Shown here: positions 61,320 to 64,000 of the stretch, in pieces
Layout: the number at the start of each line of letters is the position of its first letter
How positions within the stretch are numbered: position 1 is the stretch's first letter
Assembly (NCBI GenBank): GCA_902571525.1
Contig: CACGCL010000001.1
Coordinates: forward strand, 62,001 to 126,000
Reading direction: 5' to 3'
From: an uncultured Pelagibacteraceae bacterium
GTDB taxonomy: Bacteria > Pseudomonadota > Alphaproteobacteria > Pelagibacterales > Pelagibacteraceae
Length of the DNA stretch: 64,000 nt
The notes under the pieces: generated by a model
What the model saw: the letters and a program-made list of their open reading frames with translations, nothing else
Databases searched by the model: none
Told to the model about the DNA's origin: nothing
Program-made: the position numbers and the translations under genes

Positions 61320-62498
61320 TTAAGCAACTAGAGAACTTTTACTTTTATCTTTGTCATACATTGTCATGATAGGCTCATCCTCAACCTCAAAAATTTTATC
61401 AGAGTAAAAACCATTAAACTGAGTTCTAAACGTAAGTCCGTAAGCGCCTAACTGTCCTAATTCTATGTAATCATTTTCTTTTATATTGTTCGGAAGCAAA
61501 AATGGTCCTTTCATATAATCCATACTGTCACAAGTAGGCCCATAAAAATCATAGGCAGTCATTTTTTTTGAAATCATTCTACCATTAGTAATTAATCTTG
61601 ATGGATAAACAATATTTGGAACTCCTCCATCAAAGAGCGATCCATAGGTCCCGTCATTAATATGAAGTTTTTGTTTTTTTCTTAAATTTACTCTTACAAT
61701 AGTTGATCCTGATTCTGCAACTAACGCTCTTCCTGGCTCACATATAATTTCTGGAAGTTTAGTTAGTTTGAGATTATTTAATCCTTTTTTAATTTCTTCG
61801 AAATAATTGTCTAAAGATTGAGGTATTAAATCTGGATATATGGTTGGAAAACCACCTCCAATATTTATTATGTCAGGAACTATTTTTGTTTTTCTTATCA
61901 AATTTCCTATTTCTGTAATACTTTTAGTATAAGAAATAGGGTGCATACATTGAGAACCTACATGAAAACTTAAACCTAACTTTTTAGTATATTGATTTGT
62001 TAGCCTGATAAGTCCAGTTGCTTCACCGCTATTAACACCAAATTTTTTTGAGAGATCAATTTCTGCATGCTCATTAGATACAGCAATCCTGACAAATAAT
62101 TCTAAGTCTTTAGCATGATTTGTAGCTTCTAAGATTTTTACTAATTCATCTTTTGTATCTAAAGAAAATGCTTTAATACCGAATTTAAAATAAGCTTCTT
62201 TTATAGCTTCTCTACTTTTCACCGTATGCATGTACGAACATTGTAAAGAATTATCTATTTTTTTTATCTCCTGGATTTCTTTTATTGATGCAACATCGAA
62301 GTTTTTTATTCCACTTTCAATTAAAGTTTTAATTACCTCATTGTTTGGATTAGTCTTTACAGCATATAAAATTTTACCTGGAAATTTCTCTACAAAGAAT
62401 TTTGAAGCTTTTTTTATGGAGTTTTTTCTGATGCAGTATACTGGATCAGATGGCTTTAAATCATTAATAAGCTCATAAACTGTTTTAAATTTTTTCAC
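61320..62498 (-). CDS. Ornithine/lysine/arginine decarboxylase, alanine-racemase fold (ODC-like)
   Basis: PLP-dependent group IV decarboxylase of 392 aa, closest by eye to eukaryotic-type ornithine decarboxylase. The PLP lysine is in 'LYAVKTNPNNEV'; 'FDVASIKEIQEI', 'LGLSFHVGSQCMHPISY', 'INIGGGFPTIYPD', 'EPGRALVAESG' and the cross-subunit 'GPTCDSMDYMKGPFLLP' follow. The start is GTG at 62498, as the overlapping ATG runs into a stop at once; a strong AAGGAG lies six bases upstream. It heads the polyamine operon. Ornithine to putrescine is the likeliest reaction, but the presence of aguAB leaves arginine to agmatine open. Confidence 0.88.
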   Translation of the reverse strand: MKKFKTVYELINDLKPSDPVYCIRKNSIKKASKFFVEKFPGKILYAVKTNPNNEVIKTLIESGIKNFDVASIKEIQEIKKIDNSLQCSYMHTVKSREAIKEAYFKFGIKAFSLDTKDELVKILEATNHAKDLELFVRIAVSNEHAEIDLSKKFGVNSGEATGLIRLTNQYTKKLGLSFHVGSQCMHPISYTKSITEIGNLIRKTKIVPDIINIGGGFPTIYPDLIPQSLDNYFEEIKKGLNNLKLTKLPEIICEPGRALVAESGSTIVRVNLRKKQKLHINDGTYGSLFDGGVPNIVYPSRLITNGRMISKKMTAYDFYGPTCDSMDYMKGPFLLPNNIKENDYIELGQLGAYGLTFRTQFNGFYSDKIFEVEDEPIMTMYDKDKSKSSLVA

Positions 62499-62504
62499 AT
62501 TTAG

Positions 62505-62510
62505 CTCCTT
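62505..62510 (-). promoter_or_regulatory. Strong Shine-Dalgarno fixing the GTG start of the decarboxylase
   Basis: AAGGAG on the minus strand, six bases before GTG at 62498. The out-of-frame ATG two bases earlier reads ATG TGA, an immediate stop, so GTG is the only sensible start. Most genes in this window lack so clear a site. Confidence 0.8.
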
Positions 62511-62533
62511 AAAAAAAATTTAACAAAAAAAAA

Positions 62534-62552
62534 TTGCATAACTTATATGCAA
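62534..62552. promoter_or_regulatory. Inverted repeat between the divergent decarboxylase and regA genes
   Basis: TTGCATA-ACTTA-TATGCAA is a perfect 7-base dyad in the 155-base divergent intergenic region, 36 bases upstream of the decarboxylase start and about 100 bases from regA. It could be an operator for a dimeric regulator or a small hairpin. Short AT-rich dyads also arise by chance. Confidence 0.35.
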
Positions 62553-62653
62553 ATTTTGTATCTCGTTTTTTACCTATTAAGAAAGGCCTGTAAAGAAAAT
62601 TATGAGGTTTTTTTGATTTTTTTGACTATTGAAATTTAAATATTTATGACCAT

Positions 62654-63226
62654 ATGTATTTCAATATGGAGACTGAAAAACTAAAAAATATAAACGAATT
62701 TGAGGACAAATCTCTTCTAATAGTTGATGATGATAATCCTTTTAGAGAAAGGCTCGCAAGAGCTATGGAGAAAAAAGGGTTTAAGGTATCACAAGCAGAG
62801 GGTGTAAAAAAAGGTTTAGATGCTGTTAAAAATAACAAACCCGCTTTTGCTGTTGTTGATCTAAGACTAGGAGATGGCAATGGGTTAGAGGTTGTAAAGG
62901 AAATACAAAATTCTAACGCAAATAGCCGTGTAGTAATGTTAACAGGTTATGGTAATATTCCAACTGCTGTTGCGGCTATCAAACAAGGAGCGATAGATTA
63001 TTTGGCAAAACCAGCTGATGCAGATGATGTTGAAAAAGCACTTTTAGCAAATCCAAATAAAAAAGCAGATCCACCAGAAAACCCCATGTCAGCTGACAGA
63101 GTTAAGTGGGAACATATTCATAGAGTATTCGAGCTTTGCAATAGAAATGTATCTGAAACAGCTAGAAGATTAAAAATGCACAGAAGAACCTTGCAACGAA
63201 TTTTATCAAAAAGATCCCCTAGATAG
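62654..63226 (+). CDS. regA: Response regulator of the RegA/ActR/PrrA family
   Basis: Global redox/energy response regulator. The 190-residue protein has a receiver domain with 'SLLIVDDDNPFRERLARAMEKKGF', the phospho-acceptor aspartate D69 in 'FAVVDLRLGDGNGLEVV', 'MLTGYGNIPTAVAAIKQGAIDYLAKPAD', a proline-rich hinge and the Fis-type helix-turn-helix 'NVSETARRLKMHRRTLQRILSKRSPR' at the very C-terminus, typical of this family. The cognate sensor kinase is not in the window. An in-frame ATG four codons in is an alternative start. Its stop overlaps bioY convergently by eight bases. Confidence 0.94.
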   Translation: MYFNMETEKLKNINEFEDKSLLIVDDDNPFRERLARAMEKKGFKVSQAEGVKKGLDAVKNNKPAFAVVDLRLGDGNGLEVVKEIQNSNANSRVVMLTGYGNIPTAVAAIKQGAIDYLAKPADADDVEKALLANPNKKADPPENPMSADRVKWEHIHRVFELCNRNVSETARRLKMHRRTLQRILSKRSPR

Positions 63227-63770
63227 TTTTTCTAAATTTTACAAGTTTTGATGCTAGAAAAGTTAAAATTAGTATTTTGAACAATTCAGCCAATAAAAAA
63301 GGCTTTGCACCTAATTCGAAAATAGGTTTATCCCATCCAATTAAAGTTGCTAACCAAATTAATCCCAAAATATAAATTGTAGAAACTGACAAAAGTATTT
63401 TAAAAAAATTGTTAAATATGTTCTTTCCAAATTTAAAATATCCTGAGAGAAAAACTGCACTTAAAAACCCGATTAAATATCCCATAGTTGGACCAGTAAA
63501 ATAAATTAATCCCACTCCTTTCTCAGGAGAATTAGAAAAAACTGGCAGACCCAGGATACCTTCAAGTAAATATACTGATATTGTTGCTAAACCAATTTTG
63601 TATCCAAAAGTTATTCCTAATAATAAAACTACAAAAGTTTGCATCGTCATCGGCACAGGGTAAAACGGGATTTTTATTTTTGCAGATATAGTTAATGCTA
63701 AACTACCTAAAATTATAATAAAAAAATTTTTTAAAATTTTTTGATTTTGATTTAATTCAATTTTTTCCAT
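63219..63770 (-). CDS. bioY: Biotin transporter substrate-binding subunit BioY
   Basis: S-component of a biotin ECF transporter, 183 aa with about six helices. Signature stretches are 'AKIKIPFYPVPMTMQTFVVLLLGITFGYKIGLATISVYLLEGILGLPVF' and 'GLIYFTGPTMGYLIGFLSAVFLSG'. No bioM/bioN genes adjoin it, so it may work alone or with a remote energising module. About 30 bases separate it from the upstream ABC ATPase gene, which may be in the same transcript. Confidence 0.93.
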   Translation of the reverse strand: MEKIELNQNQKILKNFFIIILGSLALTISAKIKIPFYPVPMTMQTFVVLLLGITFGYKIGLATISVYLLEGILGLPVFSNSPEKGVGLIYFTGPTMGYLIGFLSAVFLSGYFKFGKNIFNNFFKILLSVSTIYILGLIWLATLIGWDKPIFELGAKPFLLAELFKILILTFLASKLVKFRKTI

Positions 63771-63802
63771 AATTAAATTATATATATTTGTACAGAAATA
63801 AT

Positions 63803-64000
63803 CTAGTTTTTTATCAACTTTACAAATACATCTTCCAAATCAGGATCTCTTGATTGTACATCAAAAATGTCAATTTTTTGACTTTTGACTAAATCAATTA
63901 TCTCTTGAATGTTGATGATATTTTTTTCATAAGATACGATTAACTCTTTTTCGTTATTTTTAATTATTTTTATTTGACTTTTTAAGTTATCAATTAATTT
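63803..64000 (-). CDS. ABC transporter ATP-binding protein, C-terminal fragment (runs off window)
   Basis: The minus strand is open from the window edge to the TAG at 63803 and encodes 65 residues ending 'IINIQEIIDLVKSQKIDIFDVQSRDPDLEDVFVKLIKN'. The 'RDPDLEDVFVKL' ending is the hallmark C-terminus of ABC-2-type exporter ATPases. The nucleotide-binding motifs lie outside the window, so the substrate cannot be judged. Confidence 0.8.
   Translation of the reverse strand, partial: KLIDNLKSQIKIIKNNEKELIVSYEKNIINIQEIIDLVKSQKIDIFDVQSRDPDLEDVFVKLIKN

Overview
The window is strongly AT-rich chromosomal DNA with tiny or absent intergenic gaps, near-exclusive AGA arginine codons and a classic alphaproteobacterial gene order. 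Together with dmdA (DMSP demethylase), a SAM-II riboswitch on metX and extreme compaction, this points to a member of the SAR11 clade (Pelagibacterales, 'Candidatus Pelagibacter'-like). I see no tRNA, rRNA, CRISPR array, insertion sequence or phage gene.

Layout. 1-7.1 kb: dapF (cut by the window edge) is divergent from ffh, which has a structured leader RNA; then rpsP-trmD-rplS (rimM missing from its usual place) and leuCDB. 7.1-12.4 kb: a DMSP demethylation cluster (DmdC-like, DmdB-like, alpha/beta hydrolase, DmdA) sits between leuB and asd, genes that are usually adjacent in Alphaproteobacteria. 12.4-26.8 kb: asd followed by a TCA-cycle block, sdhCDAB, mmsA, mdh, sucCD, sucAB, lpd. 26.9-30.0 kb: an accessory three-gene unit (phytanoyl-CoA-dioxygenase-like oxygenase, class I SAM methyltransferase, EgtD-like histidine N-methyltransferase) followed by the largest non-coding gap of the window. 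The first two genes use CGN arginine codons unlike their surroundings and look imported. 30.0-36.9 kb: priA and the F1 ATP synthase operon atpHAGDC.

36.9-45.9 kb, minus strand: rppH, ctpA, rsfS, nadD, proA, proB, obgE, rpmA, rplU (rlmH absent between rsfS and ctpA), then gloB, metW and metX, the last preceded by a SAM-II riboswitch. 46.1-48.1 kb: hisC-like aminotransferase and tyrA. 48.1-54.8 kb, minus: two tandem TPR-sulfotransferase paralogues, an NlpC/P60 peptidase, AmpG and TrkH. 54.9-58.3 kb: class I lysyl-tRNA synthetase, pyrD, rpmB, a queuosine-precursor transporter. 58.3-62.5 kb, minus: a polyamine operon (ornithine-type decarboxylase, deoxyhypusine-synthase-like enzyme, AguB, AguA). 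The end holds a RegA/ActR response regulator, bioY and the C-terminus of an ABC-transporter ATPase.

How it fits together: central carbon and energy metabolism dominates, with sulfur and methyl-group themes recurring (DMSP demethylation, SAM-controlled methionine synthesis, two extra SAM methyltransferases, two sulfotransferases). The best leads for something undescribed are the oxygenase/methyltransferase/EgtD-like unit at 26.9-29.7 kb, the unassigned hydrolase inside the dmd operon, the PAPS-dependent sulfotransferase pair in a lineage known to lack assimilatory sulfate reduction, and the DHS-like enzyme in the polyamine operon. All functional calls rest on reading motifs and family resemblance; no database search was run.
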